Part shown: positions 1-7,458 of the stretch, piece by piece
How positions within the stretch are numbered: position 1 is the first letter of the stretch
Layout of the letters: each line of letters starts with the position of its first letter
Assembly: GCF_019679455.1 (NCBI RefSeq)
Contig: NZ_JAIEZQ010000002.1
Span: 620,001-684,000 of the forward strand
Reading direction: 5' to 3'
DNA length: 64,000 nucleotides
Origin: Nocardioides jiangsuensis
Lineage (GTDB): Bacteria; Actinomycetota; Actinomycetes; Propionibacteriales; Nocardioidaceae
Notes under the pieces: model-generated
Told to the model about the DNA's origin: nothing
The model's input: only the letters and a program-made list of their open reading frames with translations
Database searches by the model: none
Program-made: the position numbers and the translations under genes

Positions 1-423
1 CGGACCGACCCGGCGGTGATCATGTTGGTGACCGACGGCGAGCGCGCCCTGCTGGGGCGGCAGCCGAGCTGGCCCGAGGGGCGCTACTCGACCCTGGCCG
101 GGTTCGTCGACCCGGGGGAGTCGCTCGAACAGGCCGTGGCGCGTGAGGTCGCGGAGGAGGTCGGGGTCGAGGTGACCGACGTGACCTACTTCGGCAACCA
201 GCCGTGGCCGTTCCCGGCCAGCCTGATGGTGGGCTTCATGGCCCGCGCGGTCACCACCGAGATCAACGTCGACGGCGAGGAGATCGAGCACGCCCGCTGG
301 TTCTCCCGCGAGGAGATGCGCGCCGAGGCCGAGGCCGGCACGCTCGTGCTTCCGGGCGGGATCTCGATCTCCCGGTCGCTGATCGAGGCGTGGTACGGCG
401 GCCCGCTGCCCGGCAGCTGGTGA
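1..423 (+). CDS. nudC: NAD(H) pyrophosphatase NudC, C-terminal part
   Basis: The reading frame is open at the left edge, so only about 140 C-terminal residues are seen. They form a Nudix hydrolase domain with a complete Nudix box beginning GFVDPGES and ending REVAEEVGV. After it comes a QPWPFPAS segment, the NudC signature that selects NAD(H)-type substrates; the usual SQPWPFP reads NQPWPFP here. The family hydrolyses NADH or NAD-capped RNA to NMN(H) and AMP in the cytoplasm. The zinc ribbon and N-terminal domain lie outside the window. The neighbouring mrx1 and uvrD2 match the mycobacterial order. The family call is firm; substrate preference is inferred. Confidence 0.9.
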   Translation, partial: RTDPAVIMLVTDGERALLGRQPSWPEGRYSTLAGFVDPGESLEQAVAREVAEEVGVEVTDVTYFGNQPWPFPASLMVGFMARAVTTEINVDGEEIEHARWFSREEMRAEAEAGTLVLPGGISISRSLIEAWYGGPLPGSW

Positions 424-473
424 GTGGGCCGGTCCGTCGCGCGAGCCGCCCGACCCCGTCGTACGACGGGAGG

Positions 474-749
474 TCAGTTCAGGCTTGCGAGCTTCGCCTT
501 GACCTGCTTCACCGACGGGTTGGTGTGCGCGGTCCCGTCGCTGTAGACGAGCGTCGGGACGGTCTGGTTGCCGCCGTTGACCTGCTCGACGATGAACGCG
601 GCGTCCGGCACGCGCTCGATGTCGACGACCTCGTAGCTGATGCCCTCGCGGTCCATCTGGCTCCGCAGCCGGTGGCAGTACCCGCACCACTGCGTGGAGT
701 ACATCGTCACCGCCGCGGCAGAGGTGGTCTCGGCTGAGCTCGCAGACAT
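474..749 (-). CDS. mrx1: Mycoredoxin (glutaredoxin-like, Mrx1)
   Basis: A 91-residue thioredoxin-fold protein with the active-site motif CGYC at residues 22-25 after VTMYSTQW, and a cis-proline segment TVPTLVY. This matches actinobacterial mycoredoxin-1, which reduces mycothiol mixed disulfides using mycothiol as electron donor. The ATG is preceded by GGAAGGA at good spacing, which supports the start. It is divergent from uvrD2 with about 100 bp between them, and convergent with nudC. The order nudC-mrx1-uvrD2 is typical of actinobacteria, so the assignment is strong. Confidence 0.93.
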   Translation of the reverse strand: MSASSAETTSAAAVTMYSTQWCGYCHRLRSQMDREGISYEVVDIERVPDAAFIVEQVNGGNQTVPTLVYSDGTAHTNPSVKQVKAKLASLN

Positions 750-852
750 GAATGTCCTTCCCGACGTCTAGGCTGTTCCCTTGGCACATGACAGGCCGCG
801 ACACGTCGCGGCCCACAGTTCGTCAACACCCCAATCGAGGAGTTTGTTCCAC

Positions 853-2943
853 GTGGTCGGCACCGACGCACCCGCGGGCACCGCCGAGCGGCTGCTCGAG
901 GCCCTCGACCCCGAGCAGCGGGACGTCGCCCTCGCCCTGCAGGGCCCGGTCCGGGTGCTGGCGGGCGCCGGCACCGGCAAGACCCGGGCCCTCACCCACC
1001 GCATCGCGTACGGCGTCGCCACCGGGGTCTACAACCCGACCGAGGTGCTCGCGGTCACCTTCACCACCCGCGCCGCGGGGGAGATGCGCACCCGGCTGCG
1101 CTCCCTCGGGGCCGGCGGCGTGCAGGCCCGCACGTTCCACTCCGCCGCGCTGCGCCAGGCCCGCTACTTCTGGCCCCGGGTGTACGGCGGCGAGCTGCCC
1201 CAGCTCACCGAGTCCAAGCTGTCCATGCTGGCGATGGCCGCACGCCGCAACCGGGTCGACGTCGACCAGGCCACGCTGCGCGACCTCGCCAGCGAGGTGG
1301 AGTGGTCCAAGGTCAGCAACGTCCGCCCCGACGACTACGCCCGGGTCAGCACCGCCCGCGGTCGTTCGGTGAACGGCCAGGACCCGGCGACCGTGGCCCG
1401 GGTGTTCGCGGCCTACGAGGAGGTCAAACGCGACCAGGGCCGGATGGACATGGAGGACGTGCTGCTGTGCGCCGCCGCGCTGCTCGCGGAGGACGAGCGG
1501 GTCGCCGCCGAGGTGCGCCGACAGTACCGCTGGTTCGTGGTCGACGAGTTCCAGGACGTCAGCCCGATCCAGGCCACCCTGCTCGACCTGTGGCTCGGTG
1601 GCCGCTCCGACCTGTGCGTGGTCGGCGACCCCGCGCAGACGATCTACTCCTTCGCCGGGGCCAGCGCGGACTACCTGCGCGACTTCCCCAAGCGGTACCC
1701 CGGCACCGCGTCGATGGAGCTGGTCCGCAACTACCGCTCCACTCCGCAGGTCGTCGAGACCGCCAACCAGCTGCTCGCCGGCACCTCCAGCGCCGGGGTG
1801 CGGCTGATGTCGCAGCAGGAGGCCGGGGCCGAGGTCGCCTACGCCGAGTACCCGGACGAGGTCGCGGAGGCCGAGGCGGTCGCGGCCGACATCCTCGCGC
1901 TGCGCAACCAGGGTCTCCCGATGCGCGAGGTCGCGGTGCTGTTCCGGATCAACGCGCAGTCCGAGGCGTTCGAGGAGGCCCTGGCCGCCCGGGGCGTGCC
2001 CTACGTCGTGCGCGGCGCCGCCCGCTTCTTCGACCGGCCGGAGGTGCGCAAGGCGGTCACCCTGCTCCGTGGGAACGCCCGCGGCGGGGTCGGCTCCGGT
2101 GACGGGGTCGTCGCCGACGTGAAGGCGGTGCTGGCCGGCATGGAGTGGACCGAGACCGCGCCGACCGGGCGCGGCAGCGTGCGCGACCGCTGGGAGTCCC
2201 TCCAGGCGATCGTCACCCAGGCGGAGGAGTTCGCCGCCGCGCAGGAGGGCGCCGAGCTCGGCGCGTTCGTCGACGACCTCGACCGGCGCGCCTCCGAGCA
2301 GCACGCCCCGGTCGCCGAGGGCGTCACGCTCGCCACGCTGCACGCCGCCAAGGGCCTCGAGTGGGACGCGGTCTACCTGTGCGGCATGCACGAGGGCACG
2401 ATGCCGATCGTGTACGCCGAGGGCCCGGCCGCCGTGGAGGAGGAGCGCCGCCTGCTGTACGTCGGGATGACCCGCGCCCGCAAGCAGCTCAGCGTGTCCT
2501 GGGCGCTGGCCCGCACCCCCGGTGGCCGCGGCTTGCGCAAGCCCACCCGCTTCCTCACCGGCCTCCGCCCCGAGGTGCGCTCGGACCGGGCCGCCGAGGC
2601 ACGCCCCGAGCGGGCCCGCAAGAAGCGCGGGGTGGCCCACTGCCGGGTCTGCAACGCGCCGTTGAGCACCACCCCCGAGCGCAAGGTCGGCCGCTGCGAG
2701 GACTGCCCGGCGACCTACGACGAGGCACTGTTCGAGCGGCTCCGCGAGTGGCGGGTGGCCCGGGCGGGGGAGGAGAAGGTGCCGGCGTACGTCGTGTTCA
2801 CCGACCTCACCCTGCAGGCGATCGCCGAGGTCAAGCCGGCCGACCTGCAGGCGCTGCTGCGGATTTCCGGCATCGGCAAGACCAAGATCGACAAGTACGG
2901 CGACGCGGTGCTCGAGGTCATCGCCGAGCACGACACGCGCTGA
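853..2943 (+). CDS. uvrD2: ATP-dependent DNA helicase UvrD2
   Basis: Superfamily 1A helicase of about 696 residues. Walker A reads GAGTGKT at residues 38-44, the DEXX box reads VVDEFQDV, and later motifs include GDPAQTIYSFAGA, LVRNYRS and VTLATLHAAKGLEWD. The C-terminal part has the tetracysteine motif (CRVC ... CEDC) and a terminal HRDC domain, the architecture that separates UvrD2 from UvrD1. The frame is open up to a TTG at 781, but GTG 853 has AGGAG ten bases upstream and is preferred. UvrD2 unwinds 3'-tailed DNA in repair and is essential in mycobacteria. Confidence 0.93.
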   Translation: MVGTDAPAGTAERLLEALDPEQRDVALALQGPVRVLAGAGTGKTRALTHRIAYGVATGVYNPTEVLAVTFTTRAAGEMRTRLRSLGAGGVQARTFHSAALRQARYFWPRVYGGELPQLTESKLSMLAMAARRNRVDVDQATLRDLASEVEWSKVSNVRPDDYARVSTARGRSVNGQDPATVARVFAAYEEVKRDQGRMDMEDVLLCAAALLAEDERVAAEVRRQYRWFVVDEFQDVSPIQATLLDLWLGGRSDLCVVGDPAQTIYSFAGASADYLRDFPKRYPGTASMELVRNYRSTPQVVETANQLLAGTSSAGVRLMSQQEAGAEVAYAEYPDEVAEAEAVAADILALRNQGLPMREVAVLFRINAQSEAFEEALAARGVPYVVRGAARFFDRPEVRKAVTLLRGNARGGVGSGDGVVADVKAVLAGMEWTETAPTGRGSVRDRWESLQAIVTQAEEFAAAQEGAELGAFVDDLDRRASEQHAPVAEGVTLATLHAAKGLEWDAVYLCGMHEGTMPIVYAEGPAAVEEERRLLYVGMTRARKQLSVSWALARTPGGRGLRKPTRFLTGLRPEVRSDRAAEARPERARKKRGVAHCRVCNAPLSTTPERKVGRCEDCPATYDEALFERLREWRVARAGEEKVPAYVVFTDLTLQAIAEVKPADLQALLRISGIGKTKIDKYGDAVLEVIAEHDTR

Positions 2944-3009
2944 CTTTCCGCCGGAGTTACGGGGTTCCGGGCCGCTGGACGTAGCCCTTCTGGGTCATTC
3001 GTTGATGCG

Positions 3010-3026
3010 CCCGAAAGTTTTTCGGG
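3010..3026. terminator. Small hairpin downstream of uvrD2
   Basis: CCCGAA and TTCGGG are separated by a five-base AGTTT loop. It could form a weak terminator for uvrD2 or an element of the whiB7 promoter region. It is short and has no clear T-run, so it is only a candidate. Confidence 0.3.
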
Positions 3027-3044
3027 AAATACCCAGAAAATGGT

Positions 3045-3074
3045 TTGCCGCTTACCGGGACCGGGCGGTACGTT
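3045..3074 (+). promoter_or_regulatory. Candidate whiB7 promoter with AT-rich upstream stretch
   Basis: TTGCCG (3045-3050) and TACGTT (3069-3074) are separated by 18 bp, a plausible SigA-type promoter for the whiB7 leader. Just upstream (3014-3042) is an unusually A/T-rich stretch for this genome. WhiB7 is known to activate its own promoter with its AT-hook binding an AT-rich element next to the -35 box, and the layout here fits. The transcription start is not proven. Confidence 0.5.
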
Positions 3075-3151
3075 TTCTCCACCCGCACGACAACTCGCGC
3101 ATCACGGCTCTGACAAGGCCGGCGCCCTACGCATCGAAGGAGGTGCTCGCA

Positions 3152-3394
3152 GTGTTCACCATCAACACGACCTTCAGCCAGCAGGCCGGCTCCGCCATGC
3201 CCGTTTCCGGCGTTGCCACGCTCGCTGCCGCGCGCACCTTCCCGACCATGGGTGGAGTGTCGACCGTCGCGGCTGCTGCCGGCTCGAAGCGTCGCATCGC
3301 GGACGTGGCACCGGTGTGCGGTTACACGCACATCACCGATGCAGTCGTCCTCGGCGCCTTCCCGGGTACCTCCGCCTGGAGTCCACCGATCTAG
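3152..3394 (+). CDS. whiB7 leader ORF (uORF), 80 aa
   Basis: An 80-codon ORF starts at GTG 3152, with AAGGAGG eight bases upstream, and ends at TAG 3394. The product starts VFTINTTFS, is rich in Ala, Ser, Thr and Val, and has no recognisable domain. It lies between the candidate whiB7 promoter and an intrinsic terminator that precedes whiB7. In mycobacteria and Streptomyces, whiB7/wblC is controlled by a translated upstream ORF: slowed translation prevents premature termination. I infer the same role from position and ribosome-binding site. It is longer than a minimal leader peptide, so it might also make a stable protein. Confidence 0.6.
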   Translation: MFTINTTFSQQAGSAMPVSGVATLAAARTFPTMGGVSTVAAAAGSKRRIADVAPVCGYTHITDAVVLGAFPGTSAWSPPI

Positions 3395-3423
3395 AGTGAA
3401 TCCTCAGATCGGCAGCCTCCAGG

Positions 3424-3459
3424 CCGCGGAACCCGAAACCCGGGATCCGCGGTCTTTTT
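3424..3459 (+). terminator. Intrinsic terminator/attenuator in the whiB7 leader
   Basis: CCGCGGA (3424-3430) pairs with TCCGCGG (3446-3452) and is followed at once by TCTTTTT (3453-3459), a rare T-run in this genome. Inside the loop, CCCG and CGGG can extend the pairing. It sits between the leader ORF stop (3394) and the whiB7 ATG (3503), so it would end transcription before whiB7 unless antitermination occurs. Confidence 0.75.
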
Positions 3460-3502
3460 GTTTCCCAGAACCACGAGTGATCAGGTCACAAGGAGGTGAC
3501 AC

Positions 3503-3793
3503 ATGAGTATCAGCGTCCTCGACAGGAGCACGGTCGACAGCCGTCAGGTCGACGAGGACCAGCTCCCCTGCCGGTCGAACGACCCGGAGCTGTTCTTCGC
3601 CGAGACTCCCGCGGACGTCGAGGCTGCCAAGGCGTTGTGCGGGGACTGTCCGGTCCGCGCGGAGTGCCTTGCCGGAGCTCTCGAACGCCGTGAGCCCTGG
3701 GGGGTGTGGGGTGGCCAGCTGTTCCTTCACGGAGTGGTGATCCCCCGCAAGCGGCCCCGCGGCCGGCCCCGCAAGAACGAGGTGGCGGCCTGA
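3503..3793 (+). CDS. whiB7: WhiB7-type Fe-S transcription factor
   Basis: A 96-residue WhiB-like protein. The four cluster cysteines are C23, C46, C49 and C55, followed by the GVWGG turn (67-71) and a C-terminal AT-hook RGRP (86-89) in a Lys/Arg-rich tail. The AT-hook is the hallmark of WhiB7, which binds the primary sigma factor and activates intrinsic antibiotic-resistance genes. The start ATG has AAGGAGG eight bases upstream. The gene lies between uvrD2 and an ABC1 kinase, as in M. tuberculosis (Rv3197A). Upstream ORF and terminator indicate attenuation plus autoregulation. Confidence 0.95.
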   Translation: MSISVLDRSTVDSRQVDEDQLPCRSNDPELFFAETPADVEAAKALCGDCPVRAECLAGALERREPWGVWGGQLFLHGVVIPRKRPRGRPRKNEVAA

Positions 3794-3884
3794 CCGGCAC
3801 CTCGGCACGACCCGAGCAGCACCAGCACCATCCAGCAGCACCCAGCAGCAGTACCTACAACGACGTAGAGAACCGGAGAACCAG

Positions 3885-4049
3885 ATGTACCTCCTGAACG
3901 AAGACCTGGCTCGGGCGCAGATGTCCGAGCGCCTGGGAGAGGCGCGCAACCTGCGACGCGGCCACCAGCTCGTCGTGGCACGACGGAAGAGCCGTCGCGC
4001 CGAGCGCGCAGCCCTGCAGGCACGCCTCGTGCTCGCCCGCTCGCTGTAA
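3885..4049 (+). CDS. Small Arg-rich protein, first tandem copy (54 aa)
   Basis: The ORF encodes MYLLNEDLARAQMSERLGEA and continues as an amphipathic, Arg/Ala-rich helix ending ARLVLARSL. It is about 70% identical by eye to the next ORF at 4141. Both are preceded by nearly the same short sequence (AACCGGAG, then a few bases, then ATG), so the duplication includes the ribosome-binding region. Similar small Arg-rich proteins occur in many actinobacteria, without an assigned function as far as I know. Coding is supported by the paralogue, with differences concentrated at conservative codons. It may be co-transcribed with whiB7. Confidence 0.65.
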   Translation: MYLLNEDLARAQMSERLGEARNLRRGHQLVVARRKSRRAERAALQARLVLARSL

Positions 4050-4140
4050 GCAGACCGTCCACCGGCCTGACAGCGGGCCCGACAGCACCAAGAAAGCGAA
4101 ACCCACTCACATGAACACCACACCGAACCGGAGCACCAAG

Positions 4141-4305
4141 ATGAACTTGATCAATGAAGATCTGGCCCGCGCGCAGATATCCTCGCGCGTCGGGGAGGCC
4201 CAGGAGCTGCGGCGCGGGCGTCAGGTCGTGCTCGCCCGTCGACTGTCCCGACGCGCCGAGCGCGCCGCCCACCAGGCCCGACTGGCCCTCGCCCGCTCCC
4301 TGTGA
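4141..4305 (+). CDS. Small Arg-rich protein, second tandem copy (54 aa)
   Basis: The encoded protein begins MNLINEDLARAQISSRVGEA and ends ARLALARSL. It has the same 54-residue length and near-identical pattern as the copy at 3885. The frame extends upstream to an ATG at 4111, but the paralogue alignment and the CCGGAGCACCAAG spacer favour ATG 4141. The strongly basic amphipathic helix could bind nucleic acid or a membrane surface; this is only inference. A 19-bp hairpin follows within 100 bp. Confidence 0.65.
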   Translation: MNLINEDLARAQISSRVGEAQELRRGRQVVLARRLSRRAERAAHQARLALARSL

Positions 4306-4365
4306 CCCGTGAGGGACGCCCCGCCGGGGCGCTCACCTGATCACAGCGGGACCGGGAAAACACGA

Positions 4366-4408
4366 CGCCGGACCCCCGGCAGCCACCGCGGCTGCCGGGG
4401 GTCCGGCG
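4366..4408. terminator. Strong 19-bp hairpin terminator
   Basis: A perfect 19-bp inverted repeat (4366-4384 with 4390-4408) with a five-base loop ACCGC. It ends the whiB7/small-ORF unit and lies just before the next small gene. It lacks a T-run, which is common for hairpin terminators in high-GC actinobacteria. Confidence 0.7.
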
Positions 4409-4431
4409 CGTTGCGCGCGTAGTGTGGAGAC

Positions 4432-4596
4432 GTGCCGGCCACCTGTGACTTCTGCGGCGCCACCGCGCCGGGCGACGAGACCCCGCTGACCTGGACCACG
4501 TCGGTCGAGAACGGCCGGACCAAGGTGTTCTGCGACCGCTGCTCCCGCGAGCACCTGCGCGCGATCGAGGGCAAGCTCGACAGCGCCTGGTGGTAG
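4432..4596 (+). CDS. Small zinc-ribbon protein (54 aa)
   Basis: GTG 4432 to TAG 4596 encodes a 54-residue protein starting VPATCDFCGA. Two CxxC pairs (C5/C8 and C34/C37) suggest one zinc site. The body WTTSVENGR ... EHLRAIEGKLD matches small zinc-ribbon hypotheticals I recall from other actinobacteria. It ends three bases before the stop of the convergent ABC1 kinase gene. Function is unknown; a nucleic-acid or protein adaptor role is possible but unsupported. Confidence 0.7.
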   Translation: MPATCDFCGATAPGDETPLTWTTSVENGRTKVFCDRCSREHLRAIEGKLDSAWW

Positions 4597-4599
4597 TGC

Positions 4600-5937
4600 T
4601 CAGTCCTCCGCGGCGAAGCCGGGCAGCGACTCGATGAGGATCTGCCGGAACGGCGCCGACGCCTCGAGCTGCGACAGCACCCCGATGCCGCCGATCCAGA
4701 CCCGGTGGATCAGCAGGTACGACGGGGGCAGGTTGAGCTTGAGCGTCAGGGTGTACCCCGGCTCGCGCGGGTCGTTGATCCGGGTGAACTGCTCGCGCAT
4801 CCACTCCCGGGAGAACCGGAAGGTGTCGTGCCTGGCCGGCTCGATGAACGGCGCCAGGTAGTCGCGCAGCTCGTCGGGGTCGACCTGGATCCTCGGCTTG
4901 ATGAACCCCTCGGAGCGCAGGTGGTCCACCACGTCGCCGTAGTCGTCGAGGGTGGCGATCCGCATCAGCCTGCCGATGGAACGGGGCAGCCCGCCCTCGG
5001 GGAGCCGGGCCACCGCGCCGAAGTCGACGACGCCGAGCCCGCCGAGGGAGCCGTCGACGGTGGGAAGCACCCGGAAGTTGCCGGGGTGCGGGTCGGCGTG
5101 CAGCATCCCGGTGCGCTCGGGGCCGGAGAACAGGAACCGGACGTACAGCTCGCCGTAGTGGTCGCGCTGCTCCTGGGTGCCCTCGGCGATCAGCCGGGCC
5201 AGGGAGGAGCTGCTCTCGACCCACTCGGAGACGAGCACCTTGTCGGTTCCGGCGACCACGTGCGGGACGAGGTAGCGGTCGTCGCCGGCGAACTCCTCGG
5301 CGAAGGTCTGCTGCGCCTCGGCCTCGAGGGCGTAGTCGAGCTCCTCGGCGACCCGGGCCTGCAGCTCGGCGATCAGCGGCTTGATGTCGATGCCCGGCAC
5401 CATCCCGCCGACGGTGCGCGCGACCCGGGCGAGCTGGCGCAGGTCGGACATCAGCGCCTCGCCGGCACCGGGGTACTGCACCTTGATCGCGACCTCGCGG
5501 CCGTCGTGCCAGCGGCCCCGGTGCACCTGGCCGATCGAGGCGGCGGCGGCCGGGTTGTCGTCGAACTCCACGAGCTGCTTGCGCCAGGACGGGCCGAGCT
5601 CGCGGCTGAGCACGTGGTGGACGGTGGTGGCCGACATCGGGGGAGCCGCGTCCTGGAGCCTGGTGAGCTGGTCCCGGTACGGCGCCGCGAGCTCCTCCGG
5701 CAGCGCGGACTCCATGATCGACAGGGCCTGGCCCATCTTCATCGCGCCGCCCTTGAGCTCCCCGAGCGTGCGGAAGAGCTGCTCGGCGGTGCGCTGCTGC
5801 ACGTCGCTCATCACCGCCTCGGCAGGGGCGCCGCCGAGGCGCTTGCCCATGCCGACAGCGGTGCGCCCCGCGAACCCGAGCGGCAGCGCTGCGAGCCGGG
5901 CGGTGCGGGCTGCTGCCTTGCGGGGGAGATCGACCAT
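4600..5937 (-). CDS. ABC1/UbiB-family (AarF) atypical kinase, Rv3197-like
   Basis: About 445 residues of the ABC1 atypical kinase family. Visible motifs are KMGQALS (the KxGQ motif), the Ala-rich loop AAASIGQVH, the lysine strand VAIKVQYPG, the catalytic loop HADPHPGNF and the metal motif DFGAV. The homologue beside whiB7 in M. tuberculosis (Rv3197) is in the WhiB7 regulon and has been linked to macrolide tolerance; other family members act in quinone metabolism. ATG 5937 is used, but an in-frame ATG at 5946 is equally possible because neither has a clear ribosome-binding site. The frame stays open far upstream by chance. Confidence 0.9.
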   Translation of the reverse strand: MVDLPRKAAARTARLAALPLGFAGRTAVGMGKRLGGAPAEAVMSDVQQRTAEQLFRTLGELKGGAMKMGQALSIMESALPEELAAPYRDQLTRLQDAAPPMSATTVHHVLSRELGPSWRKQLVEFDDNPAAAASIGQVHRGRWHDGREVAIKVQYPGAGEALMSDLRQLARVARTVGGMVPGIDIKPLIAELQARVAEELDYALEAEAQQTFAEEFAGDDRYLVPHVVAGTDKVLVSEWVESSSSLARLIAEGTQEQRDHYGELYVRFLFSGPERTGMLHADPHPGNFRVLPTVDGSLGGLGVVDFGAVARLPEGGLPRSIGRLMRIATLDDYGDVVDHLRSEGFIKPRIQVDPDELRDYLAPFIEPARHDTFRFSREWMREQFTRINDPREPGYTLTLKLNLPPSYLLIHRVWIGGIGVLSQLEASAPFRQILIESLPGFAAED

Positions 5938-5974
5938 GCCCCCCATTGTCACCGACCGGTGCAAACCCCGTGGA

Positions 5975-6892
5975 TCACGCGCCGTGCGCCCACCCGCACC
6001 CGCAGTCGGGGTGCCGCAGCCAGGACCCGGTCTCCAGGGAGGTGAGGTGCGGGTCGAGCCGGACCACCCCGGATAGGGAGGACGGGGTCCGGCCCTCGAG
6101 GTGGGAGAGCACGTCGCGGGCCGCCCAGGCGACCGCGAGCGTGGCCAGCACGCTGTCCACCGGTTCGGGCACTCCGTCGGGCCGTCCGCGTGCGGTGGCG
6201 GAGGCGTGCTGGGCCACGAGCAGCGGCCACGCGGGGTCGGCATCGGTGTGGTGCGCGTCCACGCAGCGTAGGCACGCGGTCTCCCCGGGCGTGACGAACG
6301 GCCCGACCGTGGCGGTGCCCTCGCTGACCCGGACCAGGACGTGCGGGGTGCCGGCCCGGATCCAGGCGTCGAGCAGCTCGCGGTGCGGCTCGCCGGCCCC
6401 GACCAGGACGCCGACCCGGTCCGTGCCGGCAGTGGCGTCCGCCGCGTCCGGAGCGAGCGCCGACGCGCGGGCGCCGGCGTCACGGAGCAGCGCGGCCGTC
6501 CGCGCCGCGAGCAGCTCACCGGGGGCGCCGCCGAAGGCCACCACGTCGACCGGGGCCGCCGCACGGAGCGCGACCAGGTCCGGGACCGCGTCCCCGGAGG
6601 TTCGCGCGAGCGCGGCGGCGTCGGTGCGGCCCAGCGTGGTGTGCGCGTCGGGGTCGCCGGGCACCAGGGGCAGCAGCCGGCCGGAGTCGACGAGCATCCC
6701 GTTCTCCCGGAGCAGGGCGAGCTCGGGGCCGTCGTACGCGAGGGGCTGCCCGGGGCAGGTCAGCGCAGCGAGCAGGTCGCGGACGCCGGGGCGGTCGTCG
6801 AGGACCAGGGCGTGGCGCGGGTCGAGCCCCACCTGGAGCTCGCGCGCGCTGCGACGCAGGACGTGGGTGCCGGGGCGCAGGATCGGTCGCAT
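5975..6892 (-). CDS. TOMM-precursor-binding/cyclodehydratase-like zinc protein (Rv3196-like)
   Basis: A 305-residue protein resembling the leader-binding part of E1-like cyclodehydratases (TOMM precursor leader peptide-binding family). The N-terminal half has a winged-helix-like region, the middle an alpha/beta domain, and the C-terminal half CLRC (C207, C210) and CGC (C297, C299), which form the expected structural zinc site. No YcaO partner or peptide precursor is visible nearby, and the family sits stably beside whiB7 and the ABC1 kinase, so a housekeeping role is more likely than peptide modification. The start is ATG 6892. Confidence 0.75.
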   Translation of the reverse strand: MRPILRPGTHVLRRSARELQVGLDPRHALVLDDRPGVRDLLAALTCPGQPLAYDGPELALLRENGMLVDSGRLLPLVPGDPDAHTTLGRTDAAALARTSGDAVPDLVALRAAAPVDVVAFGGAPGELLAARTAALLRDAGARASALAPDAADATAGTDRVGVLVGAGEPHRELLDAWIRAGTPHVLVRVSEGTATVGPFVTPGETACLRCVDAHHTDADPAWPLLVAQHASATARGRPDGVPEPVDSVLATLAVAWAARDVLSHLEGRTPSSLSGVVRLDPHLTSLETGSWLRHPDCGCGWAHGA

Positions 6893-6970
6893 GCGCGGCA
6901 GCCTGCCCTACCCGCGGCGATCGCGCCGCCGCTCGTCCACAGCCGCCGGAGGGATGACCGACGAGAACAC

Positions 6971-7004
6971 GACGGCGGGGTCTCCCGAAGGAGACCCCGC
7001 CGTC
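6971..7004. terminator. 15-bp hairpin terminator
   Basis: A perfect 15-bp stem (6971-6985 with 6990-7004) with a CGAA tetraloop. It lies 30 bp beyond the stop of the DUF5679 gene on the minus strand, and in the divergent space upstream of the TOMM-like gene. It most likely terminates the DUF5679 transcript. Confidence 0.7.
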
Positions 7005-7034
7005 GAAAATGTGGTTCGGTCGGCGCGGGAGCGC

Positions 7035-7193
7035 TCAGACCTTGCCGAGGATGCGGTTGAGGTTCGTGCCGCAGACAGGGCAGACGGCCTTGGCCATCCG
7101 GGTGCCCTTCTCGTTCACCTTGACCTCGCCCTCGGCCTCGCGCTTCTCCTTGCACTTCACGCAGTAGAACTCGCCGCTCCAGGTCTCCGCCAT
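7035..7193 (-). CDS. DUF5679 zinc-ribbon protein (52 aa)
   Basis: A 52-residue protein with CxxC pairs at C11/C14 and C38/C41 and the sequence GEFYCVKCKEK ... CPVCGTNLNRILGK. This matches DUF5679, a small actinobacterial family of unknown function. ATG 7193 has AAGGAGG at good spacing, so upstream in-frame starts are rejected. A strong hairpin follows, which suggests a monocistronic transcript. Confidence 0.88.
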   Translation of the reverse strand: MAETWSGEFYCVKCKEKREAEGEVKVNEKGTRMAKAVCPVCGTNLNRILGKV

Positions 7194-7458
7194 GACGGCC
7201 TCCTTGCCTAAGTTGTCGTACTGGTCGTCGCGGCGGGGGATCTTGTGGAAGACCCGCCGGGGCCGCCGTGGGCGGCCGCATCGCACATTACGGGAGCGGA
7301 ACCCGCGTTGCATGCAGGCGCAGGCGGTTTCAGGCGTGTCCCACGCTCAAAATCCGGGCGATAGGTCACTTTTGCCCGCTTTCGGCCCTGACAGGGGGGA
7401 GCCGGGACGGTCGTCCCGGACCGCCTGCCGCGCCCGGAGAGTCGGTAGTGTCCCGCGC

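Noticed and set aside
823..2931. Long antisense ORF across uvrD2
   Set aside because: Low-complexity Arg/Gly/Leu translation without motifs, caused by the GC-rich third position of the real gene.
2957..3331. Antisense ORF in the whiB7 leader
   Set aside because: Overlaps the promoter and uORF, and has no motif or credible start.
5938..6564. Upstream extension of the ABC1 kinase frame
   Set aside because: It covers the TOMM-like gene in another frame; homology begins at MVDLPRKAA.
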